From NCBI RefSeq assembly GCF_021184025.1, contig NZ_CP036537.1:5361001-5425000 (forward strand): a stretch of 64,000 nt of DNA, in the 5' to 3' direction. Below are positions 15,869 to 24,793 of the stretch, one piece after another. Below the pieces are notes generated by a model that saw only the letters and a program-made list of their open reading frames with translations, was not told where the DNA came from and ran no database searches. A program made the position numbers and the translations under genes. Positions within the stretch are counted from its first letter, which is position 1. Each line of letters begins with the position of its first letter. Source of the DNA: Rhodopseudomonas boonkerdii (GTDB lineage Bacteria > Pseudomonadota > Alphaproteobacteria > Rhizobiales > Xanthobacteraceae).

Positions 15869-16065
15869 TGGGTGCCGCAGAGATCATACTTCCATCAACT
15901 GTCCTCGATGTCAGATTAGAAATGACCACGGGGCGCATCTCTAGGTGGTTGGTAAAATCGGCCGCTTGGCAGGTCCTGACGGAACGTTATGTTCCACGCG
16001 GTCAACCCCCGCCCGAAGCGAAAGCTTCCCCCCATGGTCAGTTTGTATTGCTCAGGAGAGAATAA
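15868..16065 (+). CDS. Small hypothetical ORF after the relaxase gene
   Basis: A 65-codon frame whose ATG overlaps the relaxase stop (ATGA). The peptide has no known domain. Base composition changes to more AT-rich inside it, so it probably marks the junction between backbone and the inserted ArsR-MFS cargo. It may not be expressed as a functional protein. Confidence 0.3.
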   Translation: MGAAEIILPSTVLDVRLEMTTGRISRWLVKSAAWQVLTERYVPRGQPPPEAKASPHGQFVLLRRE

Positions 16066-16106
16066 ATGCGCGCCTACATCTGGCGTTCGCGGATGTTCGC
16101 TAATCA

Positions 16107-16880
16107 TCATTTCTGTTGCAGTGTCGCCTTGCACTCATTCGCAAAATTGATCCCGAACAACTCCCATAGCTTGTCGTATCCCAAGTCGGTAATGAGAACA
16201 GTGCGGACGTCTGGCAAACGTTCAATCCATCTTAGCTCGAAGAAACGCGCAGCTATGGCGGCTCCCAGTGCACCTCCGGCGTGTGGACGTCGTTCACTCC
16301 AGTCTAGACACGATCTACAAAAGGCTCTTCGAGAGCGCCTCGGCTCAAGATCAACACCGATTTTGGCCAGAAATGTCGCTCCGTTTGGGGTCAAGCGGAA
16401 CTGCTGACCGGCCGGCTTTAGATAGTCACGTTCAATGAGCGCATTAGTCACCGCCACGCCCAATTTTCCCGCAAGATGATCGTAACAGGTTCGAGCCAGG
16501 CGCATCGCCTCGTCTCGTGGACCCGGCCTGCGGTGACGCCGCGGCGTTTCGGATGCCACCAGGGTCAGAGCTTCGAGAGCTTGGCCAACCGTGGGACTGG
16601 CCAGCCGATAGTAACGGCATCGCCCCTGGGCTTGCACAACAAGAAGCTCTGCGTCAGTAAGCTTGGCGAGGTGGCTACTCGTCGTCGGAGCGGATACGCC
16701 GGCACAATAGGCAAGCTCACTCGCGGTGCGTGCACGGCCGTCCATAAGAGCGCTCAGTATGTTCGCGCGGGCCGTGTCGCCCATTAGAGCAGCGATTGTT
16801 GCAATGTCGATACCGTACACCATTGCCCGATCATGCCAACAATTTGGCTTCATGTCCTGGGTGATTATTTCGACCAGCAT
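16107..16880 (-). CDS. ArsR-family winged-helix regulator
   Basis: A 257-aa regulator: ALMGDTARANILSALMDG, then the HTH LAYCAGVSAPTTSSHLAKL and wing VVQAQGRCRYYRLA. The C-terminal region ends in RSCLDWSERRPHAGGALGAA, a pattern of larger ArsR-like regulators that control transporters. It lacks the classic ELCVCDL metal site, so the ligand is probably organic. It is transcribed away from the MFS gene; the 220-bp gap holds a perfect dyad that is a likely operator. Met at 16853 or 16823 are possible later starts. Confidence 0.8.
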   Translation of the reverse strand: MLVEIITQDMKPNCWHDRAMVYGIDIATIAALMGDTARANILSALMDGRARTASELAYCAGVSAPTTSSHLAKLTDAELLVVQAQGRCRYYRLASPTVGQALEALTLVASETPRRHRRPGPRDEAMRLARTCYDHLAGKLGVAVTNALIERDYLKPAGQQFRLTPNGATFLAKIGVDLEPRRSRRAFCRSCLDWSERRPHAGGALGAAIAARFFELRWIERLPDVRTVLITDLGYDKLWELFGINFANECKATLQQK

Positions 16881-16896
16881 CGAAGCATCGAATAAA

Positions 16897-16914
16897 TTCG
16901 GAAAGATATCCGAA
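16897..16914. promoter_or_regulatory. Dyad operator candidate for the ArsR regulator
   Basis: TTCGGA and TCCGAA arms with a 6-bp centre lie 17 bp upstream of the regulator's start, in the divergent region shared with the MFS gene. The position fits autorepression. Confidence 0.45.
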
Positions 16915-17100
16915 CACTTCGATCGTCAACTAAACGTTCGTTCTGGACGCGCGTTATTCTGATTTGCAGTGTGTCCTGCGACGCCGGGCCAATCGGCGCG
17001 CCATAAGCGGGGGAGGCTCGTGCTCCGGGGACATGTTGACGAAGAGTCGCCCTAAGCCCTCCACCGTGCTGACACAACCACAGGCGGAGGAAACAAAACA

Positions 17101-18732
17101 ATGGGTACTCTTGTAGCTAAAACAACTACGGACCCGGCAGATTTGACGACGAATGCGGCAACGCACGAAGCTAAAGTCCTTCTGGCGGCTAGCGCAGGCT
17201 CGGCTTTTGAATGGTACGACTTCTTTCTCTACGGATCACTCGCCATTTACTTTGGCGATCTGTTTTTTCCGAAGGGGAGCGGGCCTGCCGGATTCCTCGC
17301 GAGCCTCGCCATCTTCGGCGCTGGCTTCGTGGCACGCCCCTTCGGCGCTGTCGTATTTGGCCGACTGGGCGATCTTATTGGGCGCAAGTATACATTTCTC
17401 GCGACCATCTTAATCATGGGCTTCTCGACGGCGGCTGTAGCGTTCCTTCCTACGTTCGAGCAGATTGGATGGGCGGCACCAGTTATTCTCGTAATTCTGC
17501 GTCTCGCGCAGGGCCTTTCCGTCGGCGGCGAGTATGGAGGTGCCGCAATCTATGTTGCCGAGCACGCACCGGCACATAGGCGCGGATATAAGACAAGCTG
17601 GATTCAGATTACGCCCATTTTAGGTCAACTTCTGTCGATGATTGTCGTCGTGGGCTGTATTTTCCTCATCGGTCAGGAGGCCTTCGCCGCTTGGGGCTGG
17701 CGCGTGCCATTCGCACTCTCCCTCATTCTTCTTGCGCTCTGCGTCTATGTCCGGCTCCAGCTCAACGAGTCGCCAGCATTCCAGCATATGAAAGCTGAGG
17801 GCACGCTCGCTAAATCTCCTCTTCTAGAGAGTTTCACCATTCCAGGTAACATGCGGCGGCTGATCGTCGCCCTTGCTGCTGCCGCTGGTATGGGGGCGGC
17901 AGGATACGCCTCGCAGATTCAAGGTCTGTATTTTTTGCAGGCAGTGCTCGGTGTCGATAGGATGACGAGTTTCTTGATTATCGGCGCAGCATTGATCGTA
18001 GCGACGCCTCTCTTCGTTTTGTTCGGAGCTCTCTCCGACCGCCTTGGTCGCCGTCCGATAATCGCTGCCGGCCTCGGACTCTTCGTGGTTGCTTGCTTTC
18101 CTGTCTATCATGCGATTACGCGAGCCGCGAATCCGGCGCTCGCTGATTTCCAGAGACAGACCATCGTGACGGTGACAGCAAGCAATTGCCGTTTCACGGT
18201 CTTTCCTACACCCAACATGAAGCCGAGCGAATGCGATCGGGTTAGAGCAGTGCTGAATGGAGCAGGTGTCTCGTACAGTTTGCTTCCGGGGCCAATGGGC
18301 GCCGAACCGACCACGCGGATCGGCAATAGGGAGATCGTAGGTTCTGATGCTACATCGCTCAAGCGGACATTAGTAGAAGCTGGACTTCCGAGCCGGGCCG
18401 ATCCCGCGCAGATCAATACGATGGCCGTTGTCCTGCTACTTGTTGCCCTCCTGACCAGCTACGCGGCGGCATTCGGGCCGATGGCGGCATGGCTCGTTGA
18501 ACTTTTCCCTGCAAAGGTGCGCTATACTTCGGTCTCACTGCCTTACCACCTCGGCACGGGCCTTATCGGTGGAATGGTCCCGCTCTTTGTATCGGCACTC
18601 TCAGTTTGGGCGGGCAATGTTTACTTCGGTTTCTGGTATCCGGTGATCATCACAGCCGTGGCCTTCTTAATGGTAGTGATGATTCCAATCGAGCCAAATC
18701 CATCTGACGAATTGCGCGATGAGACGCTCTGA
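17101..18732 (+). CDS. MFS transporter, metabolite:H+ symporter (MHS) type
   Basis: A 543-aa inner-membrane carrier. It opens with SAGSAFEWYDFFLYGSLA, the MHS hallmark, and has GRLGDLIGRK between TM2 and TM3, a QGLSVGGEYGGA segment, and GALSDRLGRRP in the second half. An extra soluble insert of about 80 residues (about 350-430, including two Cys) lies in the C-terminal half, longer than in short family members. MHS carriers import organic acids, betaines or aromatic acids; the substrate cannot be read. An AGGAGG Shine-Dalgarno sequence lies just upstream. The divergent ArsR gene probably controls it, and the NTF2-like gene follows on the same strand. Confidence 0.85.
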   Translation: MGTLVAKTTTDPADLTTNAATHEAKVLLAASAGSAFEWYDFFLYGSLAIYFGDLFFPKGSGPAGFLASLAIFGAGFVARPFGAVVFGRLGDLIGRKYTFLATILIMGFSTAAVAFLPTFEQIGWAAPVILVILRLAQGLSVGGEYGGAAIYVAEHAPAHRRGYKTSWIQITPILGQLLSMIVVVGCIFLIGQEAFAAWGWRVPFALSLILLALCVYVRLQLNESPAFQHMKAEGTLAKSPLLESFTIPGNMRRLIVALAAAAGMGAAGYASQIQGLYFLQAVLGVDRMTSFLIIGAALIVATPLFVLFGALSDRLGRRPIIAAGLGLFVVACFPVYHAITRAANPALADFQRQTIVTVTASNCRFTVFPTPNMKPSECDRVRAVLNGAGVSYSLLPGPMGAEPTTRIGNREIVGSDATSLKRTLVEAGLPSRADPAQINTMAVVLLLVALLTSYAAAFGPMAAWLVELFPAKVRYTSVSLPYHLGTGLIGGMVPLFVSALSVWAGNVYFGFWYPVIITAVAFLMVVMIPIEPNPSDELRDETL

Positions 18733-18921
18733 CTTGCGGCAATCTCGGGGCGATGCGCTGCCAGTTTTAATAGTGCGTTGGTCTGACGGTTTTGCTTCGT
18801 CCCTCATCGAAACGCTTGTGATTGTGAAACCAAGGGTAAGCGCTACATGAACGGCTGAGTGGCGGCGTGTTGTATATGCCGCCCAACCCTTCCTCTCACC
18901 GTCCAACAGGAGAATTCCGCT

Positions 18922-19407
18922 ATGAGCTCCGTCTCAAATACATCGACGACCGAGGCACAAGCTGTTCGTATCTATGAACTGTGGGACAAGTACCTTCGCG
19001 AGGGTAATATGGGGGGCATGGCGACTATCTACGCCGAGGATGCCACGGTTCAGAGTCCGCTCGTGCCCACGTTCTTTGGCCCTGGCAAGGGCATCGCGCG
19101 GGGCAAGCAAGAGGTGTTGTTGTTTCTCCAGGAGACCGTGAAGCGGCGGCCGGACGAAAAAGTCCACTGGCATCGCGACGGCTACCTCTGGAATGGCCGG
19201 ACATTAATATGGGAGTACCCGGCGGAAACACCATACGGACATTACCAAGTTGATCTGGCTGAATGTATGGACCTCGAAGCCGGCCTAATCAAACGTCACC
19301 GGATTTATTGGGGATGGTTCGCGGTCGAGATGATGAAGGAGTCGACTGTTAAGAAGGCGCTGGAGGGTCGGCTCGGCGCGAATCTTCTCAAGTCGCTGGA
19401 GGCATGA
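18922..19407 (+). CDS. NTF2-like (SnoaL-type) protein
   Basis: A 161-aa cone-fold protein: an N-terminal helix (IYELWDKYLREGNMGGMATIY), then AEDATVQSPL and alternating strands ending with KRHRIYWGWFAVEMM. The SnoaL/ketosteroid-isomerase-like fold includes isomerases, dehydratases and ring-hydroxylase small subunits. AACAGGAG lies about 11 bp before the ATG. It is 189 bp after the MFS gene in the same direction, so both may serve uptake and conversion of one organic compound. The reaction is unknown. Confidence 0.7.
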   Translation: MSSVSNTSTTEAQAVRIYELWDKYLREGNMGGMATIYAEDATVQSPLVPTFFGPGKGIARGKQEVLLFLQETVKRRPDEKVHWHRDGYLWNGRTLIWEYPAETPYGHYQVDLAECMDLEAGLIKRHRIYWGWFAVEMMKESTVKKALEGRLGANLLKSLEA

Positions 19408-19446
19408 ACGCAATCCTTGCATCACAGCGAATTGGTAAGCTAGGCG

Positions 19447-20448
19447 ATGCGGCGACGTTCAACGTCAATGGTTGATCGTCAATGGGGCGTGCCGACCCAG
19501 TTGGGTTCGCGCATTCCCCTTGTGTCGCTCGTTCAGACACTCGCCGTCGCCGAACACTTGAACTTCCGTCACGCTGCCAATGCGCTCGGCGTCAGCCTGT
19601 CGAGCGTCAGTGCCCGCGTGAAGGCGCTGGAGGAAGACCTTGGCATCCTCCTGTTCGAGCGTCACGCGCGAGGCGTGCGGCTGACAGAAGCCGGTCGTCG
19701 CTTCGTCGAAAGTGTCGCAACCGGCGTCGATCAACTCGACCATGCGGTGAAGACGGCCGGCATGGCGGCGTCGGGAGAGTGGGGCCGGCTTCGCATCGGC
19801 GTCCACGCCATGACCTCACGCAGCTTTCTCGCCGAGTTGATCGCACAATATCGCGAAGATCATCCCGGCATCGAGGTCGAGATTACGGAGGGGACGGCCC
19901 GCGAAACCGTCATGCAGCTTCGCGCCGACCGGCTCGACATCGTGTTCGTCGCCGGCACGCCCGAACTGCCCGACTGCCATTCTCGGAGGATATGGACCGA
20001 ACCGATCGTCGCGGCGGTGCCGGATCGGCATCCGCTCGCCGAAATGTCCGCCGTCACCTGGGCAGATTTGGCGGGCGAGACGTTCCTTGTCCGCCACGGC
20101 GGCACCGGCCCCCAGGTTCATGACCATATCGTGCTGCGCCTTGCCGGACGCTGGCCCGCGTCCTCCATCCAGCGCTTCGATGTCGAACGCGGCACCCTGC
20201 TTTCTATGGTCGGACAGGGCTTCGGCATCACGATCGTCGGCGCGGCTACATCGCTGCTGCCATCGTCCAGCGTCGTCTTCCTTCCGATCGCAGACGAGTC
20301 GGAGCCGGTCCCTTTTTCGGCCGTTTGGTCGCCGTTCAACCGCAGCGCGGTGCTGCGAAACCTGCTCACACTCGCCAGCAAAATGGGTCAGGCTGACCCG
20401 ACCGGATTAAGCCGCCGTGATTCGTCTCGGCCGATCGCACAGCAGTAA
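19447..20448 (+). CDS. LysR-family transcriptional regulator
   Basis: A 333-aa LysR protein. The HTH is at about residues 28-85 (VSLVQTLAVAEHLNFRHAAN, SLSSVSARVKALEEDLG, LLFERHARGVRLTEAGRRF), followed by an effector domain starting GRLRIGVHAMTSRSFLAEL. Codon use and GC match the ICE backbone rather than the AT-richer cargo before it. It lies directly upstream of traG and may regulate the transfer genes; a conserved 26-bp element precedes both traG and trbB. GC-rich ICEs with this order make that plausible, but no LysR box was proved. ATG 19468 is an alternative start. Confidence 0.85.
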   Translation: MRRRSTSMVDRQWGVPTQLGSRIPLVSLVQTLAVAEHLNFRHAANALGVSLSSVSARVKALEEDLGILLFERHARGVRLTEAGRRFVESVATGVDQLDHAVKTAGMAASGEWGRLRIGVHAMTSRSFLAELIAQYREDHPGIEVEITEGTARETVMQLRADRLDIVFVAGTPELPDCHSRRIWTEPIVAAVPDRHPLAEMSAVTWADLAGETFLVRHGGTGPQVHDHIVLRLAGRWPASSIQRFDVERGTLLSMVGQGFGITIVGAATSLLPSSSVVFLPIADESEPVPFSAVWSPFNRSAVLRNLLTLASKMGQADPTGLSRRDSSRPIAQQ

Positions 20449-20472
20449 CGACGGCGGACGGGAGCCTAAGCA

Positions 20473-20498
20473 CAACCCGTCCTATTTGCCGCCGATAG
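20473..20498 (+). repeat. 26-bp element upstream of traG
   Basis: The sequence CAACCCGTCCTATT-T-GCCGCCGATAG recurs with one mismatch at 23058-23083, before trbB. It ends 95 bp upstream of the traG ATG. Confidence 0.65.
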
Positions 20499-20593
20499 TA
20501 TCCGGCAACCCTCTCGCATCCTCTTTCCTGTTGCCTGTCCCATAATTGCTTACTCTCTGATCGGCTCCGTCTCTTGTTTCGACTGGAGCTTTT

Positions 20594-22579
20594 ATGCGTG
20601 GAGGTCGAATCCTTTGGGGTCAGATCGCCGTGGTTTTCACCATTGTTGTGGTGACGACCTGGACGGCGACGCAATGGACGGCGTGGCGGCTTGGTTTTCA
20701 GGCGCAACTTGGCAATCCGTGGTTCGAGCTGGCCGGCTGGCCGATCTACTACCCGCCCGCGCTGTTCTGGTGGTGGTATGCGTTCGACGCCTATGCGCCG
20801 TCGATCTTCGTCGAGGGTGGCATCATCGCGGCGTCCGGCGGTATCCTCGCCATCGTCGCGGCCATCACCATGTCTATCATCCGGGCGCGGGAGGCACGCA
20901 ACGTCGCGACCTATGGCTCGGCGCGATGGGCCGAAGACAAGGAAATCCGTTCGGCCGGATTGCTCGGCCTCGATGGCGTCGTGCTCGGCCGATACGAGCG
21001 CGATTACCTGCGCCACGACGGCCCGGAGCATGTCCTTTGCTTCGCGCCGACCCGCAGCGGCAAGGGCGTCGGCCTCGTGGTCCCGACGCTGTTGACGTGG
21101 CCAGGAAGCTGCATCGTCCACGACATCAAAGGGGAGAACTGGACGCTGACAGCCGGCTTCCGCGCGAAGCATGGCCGCGTCCTGCTGTTCGATCCGACCA
21201 ACGCCAAATCGTCGGCCTACAACCCGCTGCTGGAGGTCAGGCAAGGCGAATGGGAAGTCCGCGACGTGCAGAACATCGCGGATATTCTCGTCGATCCCGA
21301 AGGCAGCCTCGACAAGCGCAACCATTGGGAAAAGACCAGCCACAGCCTGCTAGTCGGCGCGATCCTGCATGTCCTCTATGCCGAGGCCGACAAGACCTTG
21401 GCGGGCGTCGCCAACTTCCTGTCCGACCCGCGCCGTCCCATCGAGGCGACGTTGCGCGCGATGATGGACACGCCGCACCTGGGCGAAACTGGCGTTCATC
21501 CCGTCATCGCCTCGTCGGCGCGTGAGCTGTTGAACAAGAGCGAGAACGAGCGGTCGGGCGTGTTGAGCACGGCCATGTCGTTCCTGGGCTTGTATCGCGA
21601 TCCCGTTGTGGCGCGCGTCACGGCGCGTTGCGACTGGCGCATTGCCGATCTTGTCGGAAGCAAACAGCCCGTCAGTCTCTATCTCGTCGTGCCGCCGTCC
21701 GACATCAACCGCACCAAGCCGCTCATTCGCCTGATCCTCAATCAGATCGGCAGGCGGTTGACCGAGGAATTGAACACCACCAGCAAGCGCCATCGGTTGC
21801 TGTTGATGCTCGACGAGTTTCCCGCGCTCGGCCGCCTCGACTTTTTCGAGAGCGCCTTAGCCTTCATGGCGGGCTACGGCATCAAGAGTTTTCTGATCGC
21901 GCAGAGCCTCAATCAAGTTGAACGCTCCTACGGCCCGAACAATTCCATCCTCGACAACTGCCACGTCAGAGTCGCCTTCGCCGCGAACGACGAAAGGACG
22001 GCCAAAAGAGTCAGCGACGCGCTCGGCACCGCGACCGAAATGCGTGACTCCACCAATTACGCCGGCCACCGCCTCGCGCCGTGGTTGGGGCATTTGATGG
22101 TGTCACGGCAGGAGACGGCACGGCCGCTGCTTACGCCGGGAGAGGTGATGCAGCTCCCGCCATCCGACGAAATCGTGATGGTTGCCGGCACGCCGCCGAT
22201 CCGGGCGACCAAAGCCAGATATTTCGAGGACGCGCGGTTCATGGAACGCATCCTGACCCCGCCCGATCCGGCAGCCGATCCCACCGCCGCGCCGTCATCC
22301 GATGACTGGACGAGCCGCGTGGTGTCGGCAGCGAAGCCCACAGTCGCGCCCGCGCCCGGAGCGGCCGAGGGCGATCCGGCCAATGCCGGCATCCGCCGCG
22401 AGCCGGAATTGCCGGAGCATGAGGAAATCATCGCGCCGCCGCGTCCGCCCGAACAGGAGTTCGATTTGCTGGTCGACGAGCCGGACGTTGACGCCGCCAA
22501 GGCCCGCGCCATGCGCCAGCGGATGCGGATCGTCGCGCGGCAAGCGTCGCTCGACCCCGGCGACGGCATCGAGCTTTGA
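20594..22579 (+). CDS. traG: Type IV secretion coupling protein TraG
   Basis: A 661-aa VirD4/TraG ATPase. Two N-terminal membrane segments (about 8-28 and 70-95) are followed by Walker A APTRSGKG at about 151-158 and Walker B LLLMLDEFPALG near residue 400. The C-terminal 110 residues are acidic and Pro-rich, possibly for relaxosome contact. The protein links the relaxase-DNA complex to the Trb channel. GGAG lies 5-6 bp before the ATG. It forms an operon start with the copG-like gene, separated from the trb genes by a second regulatory gap. Confidence 0.95.
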   Translation: MRGGRILWGQIAVVFTIVVVTTWTATQWTAWRLGFQAQLGNPWFELAGWPIYYPPALFWWWYAFDAYAPSIFVEGGIIAASGGILAIVAAITMSIIRAREARNVATYGSARWAEDKEIRSAGLLGLDGVVLGRYERDYLRHDGPEHVLCFAPTRSGKGVGLVVPTLLTWPGSCIVHDIKGENWTLTAGFRAKHGRVLLFDPTNAKSSAYNPLLEVRQGEWEVRDVQNIADILVDPEGSLDKRNHWEKTSHSLLVGAILHVLYAEADKTLAGVANFLSDPRRPIEATLRAMMDTPHLGETGVHPVIASSARELLNKSENERSGVLSTAMSFLGLYRDPVVARVTARCDWRIADLVGSKQPVSLYLVVPPSDINRTKPLIRLILNQIGRRLTEELNTTSKRHRLLLMLDEFPALGRLDFFESALAFMAGYGIKSFLIAQSLNQVERSYGPNNSILDNCHVRVAFAANDERTAKRVSDALGTATEMRDSTNYAGHRLAPWLGHLMVSRQETARPLLTPGEVMQLPPSDEIVMVAGTPPIRATKARYFEDARFMERILTPPDPAADPTAAPSSDDWTSRVVSAAKPTVAPAPGAAEGDPANAGIRREPELPEHEEIIAPPRPPEQEFDLLVDEPDVDAAKARAMRQRMRIVARQASLDPGDGIEL

Positions 22580-22590
22580 AGGACACGCCC

Positions 22591-23052
22591 ATGACCACCA
22601 AAACCCGGATGAACGTCTATTTCGAGTTCGAGCTATTGAAACAGGTCGAGGCGCTGGCGCTGCGCCGGCAAGTCTCCAAATCCGCCATCGTCGAGGCGGC
22701 CGTCGCATCCTTCCTGTCCGGCGACACTTCGGATCGGCTGGAGGCGGCCATGTCGCGACGCCTCGACAAACTCGGCCGCGAGATCCACGCGCTCGACGAG
22801 GATCTGGCCGTGCTCGGCGAAACCGTTTCGCTGTTCGTCAACATCTGGCTTGCCTCCACGCCGCCGCTGCCGGAGAACGCGCAAGCATCCGCCCGCGCGA
22901 AAGGAGCCGAAAGGTTCGAGGGCTTCATGCAGACGCTCGGTCGGCGTCTTGCGACCGGCGACAGGTTCCTGAAAGAGTTGTCACGTGATGTCGATTCGCT
23001 CCGTGACAGTTATCCGCAAGATCAATCCGGGGCGACTGGCGATCAATCCTGA
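22591..23052 (+). CDS. CopG/ribbon-helix-helix protein
   Basis: A 153-aa protein whose first 45 residues form a ribbon-helix-helix: RMNVYFEFELLKQVEALALR then VSKSAIVEAAVASFL. A longer helical region follows. Such proteins sit between traG and trbB in this ICE family and may repress the trb promoter or join the relaxosome. The ATG at 22591 is preferred over the upstream TTG because GAAGGA precedes it at normal spacing. The 26-bp element starts six bases after its stop. Confidence 0.8.
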   Translation: MTTKTRMNVYFEFELLKQVEALALRRQVSKSAIVEAAVASFLSGDTSDRLEAAMSRRLDKLGREIHALDEDLAVLGETVSLFVNIWLASTPPLPENAQASARAKGAERFEGFMQTLGRRLATGDRFLKELSRDVDSLRDSYPQDQSGATGDQS

Positions 23053-23057
23053 ATATT

Positions 23058-23083
23058 CAACCCGTCCTATTCGCCGCCGATAG
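23058..23083 (+). repeat. 26-bp element upstream of trbB
   Basis: A 25/26 match to the element upstream of traG (20473-20498). It ends about 103 bp before the trbB start, a spacing close to that at traG, so it probably acts in transcription of the trb operon. Confidence 0.65.
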
Positions 23084-23186
23084 CCGCCGATCACCGCATC
23101 CGCTTCGATAGTTGTTGAATCGGTCCGACTTCCGCCTCTCTTAATCAGCCCCGTTGCGGGGACCGTCAATTGCGCCCCGTCAGGAA

Positions 23187-24173
23187 ATGGGGCCGAGATT
23201 GACCACCACACATCATAAGCCGGAAGCGATCCAGCGCGGCGCGCGCATGTTGCGCACCGCGCTCGGCGCAGTCATCGCGCGCTTCCTCGAAGACCCGGCC
23301 GTGGTCGAGGTGATGCTGAATCCAGACGGCCGTATCTGGATCGACCGTCTCTCCGAAGGGCTGGCCGATACGGGCGAAACGATGTCGCCCGCCGATGGCG
23401 AACGCATCGTGCGGCTCGTCGCACATCATGTCGGCGCGGAGGTTCACGCGCGATCCCCGCGCGTCTCGGCCGAGCTGCCGGAGAGCGGCGAGCGGTTCGA
23501 GGGGCTTTTGCCGCCAGTCGTCGCAGCACCAGCCTTCGCCATTCGCAAGCCCGCCGTCGCGGTGTTCAACCTCGATGATTACGTAGCGGCAGGCATCATG
23601 TCCGCAGACCAGGCCGCGACGTTGCGCGCGGCCGTCGCGTCGCGTGCAAACATCCTCGTCGCGGGCGGCACATCGACCGGCAAGACCACGCTGACCAATG
23701 CGCTGCTTGCCGAGGTGGCGAAGGGCGCGGATCGCGTCGTCATCATTGAGGACACGCGCGAGCTGCAATGCGCCGCGCCCAACCTCGTCGCCATGCGGAC
23801 GAAGGACGGCGTGGCGACGCTCTCCGACCTTGTGCGCTCGTCGCTGCGCCTGCGTCCTGACCGCATCCCCATCGGCGAGGTGCGCGGCGCGGAAGCGTTG
23901 GACTTGCTCAAAGCCTGGGGCACCGGCCATCCGGGCGGCATCGGCACCATCCATGCCGGCACCGGCATCGGTGCGCTGCGTCGCCTTGAACAGCTCATTC
24001 AAGAGGCTGTCGTCACCGTCCCGCGCGCCCTGATCGCGGAAACCATCGACCTCGTTGCCGTCCTCGCCGGTCGCGGTTCCGCGCGCCGGCTGGCCGAACT
24101 CGCCCGCGTCGAAGGGCTGGGGCCGGACGGCGATTACCGCATCACCCCCGCCAGCACAGGAGAACCCGAATGA
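23187..24173 (+). CDS. trbB: Conjugative transfer ATPase TrbB (VirB11-like)
   Basis: A 328-aa hexameric secretion ATPase. It has Walker [11 protein letters not shown] at about 159-168, the Asp box [27 protein letters not shown] and a His box [12 protein letters not shown]. It powers pilus assembly and DNA transfer at the inner membrane. The start is ATG 23187, behind a CAGGAA site; TTG 23199 is also possible. It heads the trb operon and overlaps trbC by four bases. Confidence 0.95.
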   Translation: MGPRLTTTHHKPEAIQRGARMLRTALGAVIARFLEDPAVVEVMLNPDGRIWIDRLSEGLADTGETMSPADGERIVRLVAHHVGAEVHARSPRVSAELPESGERFEGLLPPVVAAPAFAIRKPAVAVFNLDDYVAAGIMSADQAATLRAAVASRANILVAGGTSTGKTTLTNALLAEVAKGADRVVIIEDTRELQCAAPNLVAMRTKDGVATLSDLVRSSLRLRPDRIPIGEVRGAEALDLLKAWGTGHPGGIGTIHAGTGIGALRRLEQLIQEAVVTVPRALIAETIDLVAVLAGRGSARRLAELARVEGLGPDGDYRITPASTGEPE

Positions 24174-24502
24174 TTCAATCCGTCTCGCATATCCGTCACC
24201 GCCTCGCGACAGCCACGGCTTTCGTGACCGTCACGTTGCTCACGGCCCCGGCCGCCCATGCGTCCGGCTCGTCGATGCCGTGGGAGCAGCCCTTGCAGCA
24301 AATCCTGCAATCCATCGAAGGGCCGGTTTCCAAGGTCATCGCCGTCATCATCATCATCGTCACCGGCCTGACACTGGCGTTCGGCGACACGTCAGGCGGC
24401 TTCCGCAGGTTGATCCAGATCGTATTCGGCCTGTCGATAGCTTTCGCCGCGTCGAGCTTCTTCCTGTCGTTCTTCTCGTTCGGCGGCGGGGCGCTCGTTT
24501 GA
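24170..24502 (+). CDS. trbC: TrbC prepilin
   Basis: A 110-aa VirB2/TrbC pilin precursor: a signal region with TAPAAHASGSSMPWEQPL at the processing site, then two membrane helices around 52-72 and 82-105. It would be trimmed by signal peptidase and TraF. The ATG overlaps the trbB stop; the TGA overlaps the trbD ATG. Confidence 0.9.
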   Translation: MIQSVSHIRHRLATATAFVTVTLLTAPAAHASGSSMPWEQPLQQILQSIEGPVSKVIAVIIIIVTGLTLAFGDTSGGFRRLIQIVFGLSIAFAASSFFLSFFSFGGGALV

Positions 24503-24783
24503 TGGCGGCCGTCCTCGAACAACTCGACGCGGTGCCGGGATTTTCCATTCCCGTCCATCGGGCGCTGACCGAGCACATCATGCTCGGCGGCGCACCGCGC
24601 TCCATCGCGATCATGAACGGGACGCTGGCCGGGGCCGTGGGCCTGGGCCTGCGCCTCTGGCTTGTCGGGCTGGCGATATGGGCCATCGGCCATTTCGCAG
24701 CGGTATGGGCGGCGAAGCGCGACCCGCTCTTTGTCGAGGTTGGCCGCCGCCATTTGCGCATCCCCGCGAACCTTGCAGCGTGA
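24502..24783 (+). CDS. trbD: TrbD (VirB3-like) inner-membrane protein
   Basis: A 93-aa protein with the VirB3/TrbD pattern: GFSIPVHRALTEHIMLGGAP, a membrane segment (about 37-66) and a short basic tail VGRRHLRIPANL. It helps anchor the TrbE ATPase at the membrane. Its start overlaps the trbC stop by one base. Confidence 0.9.
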   Translation: MAAVLEQLDAVPGFSIPVHRALTEHIMLGGAPRSIAIMNGTLAGAVGLGLRLWLVGLAIWAIGHFAAVWAAKRDPLFVEVGRRHLRIPANLAA

Positions 24784-24793
24784 GGGCACGGCC

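Noticed and set aside
22576-22590. TTG start for the CopG-like protein
   Set aside because: The ATG at 22591 has a better-placed GAAGGA and begins at the conserved ribbon strand.
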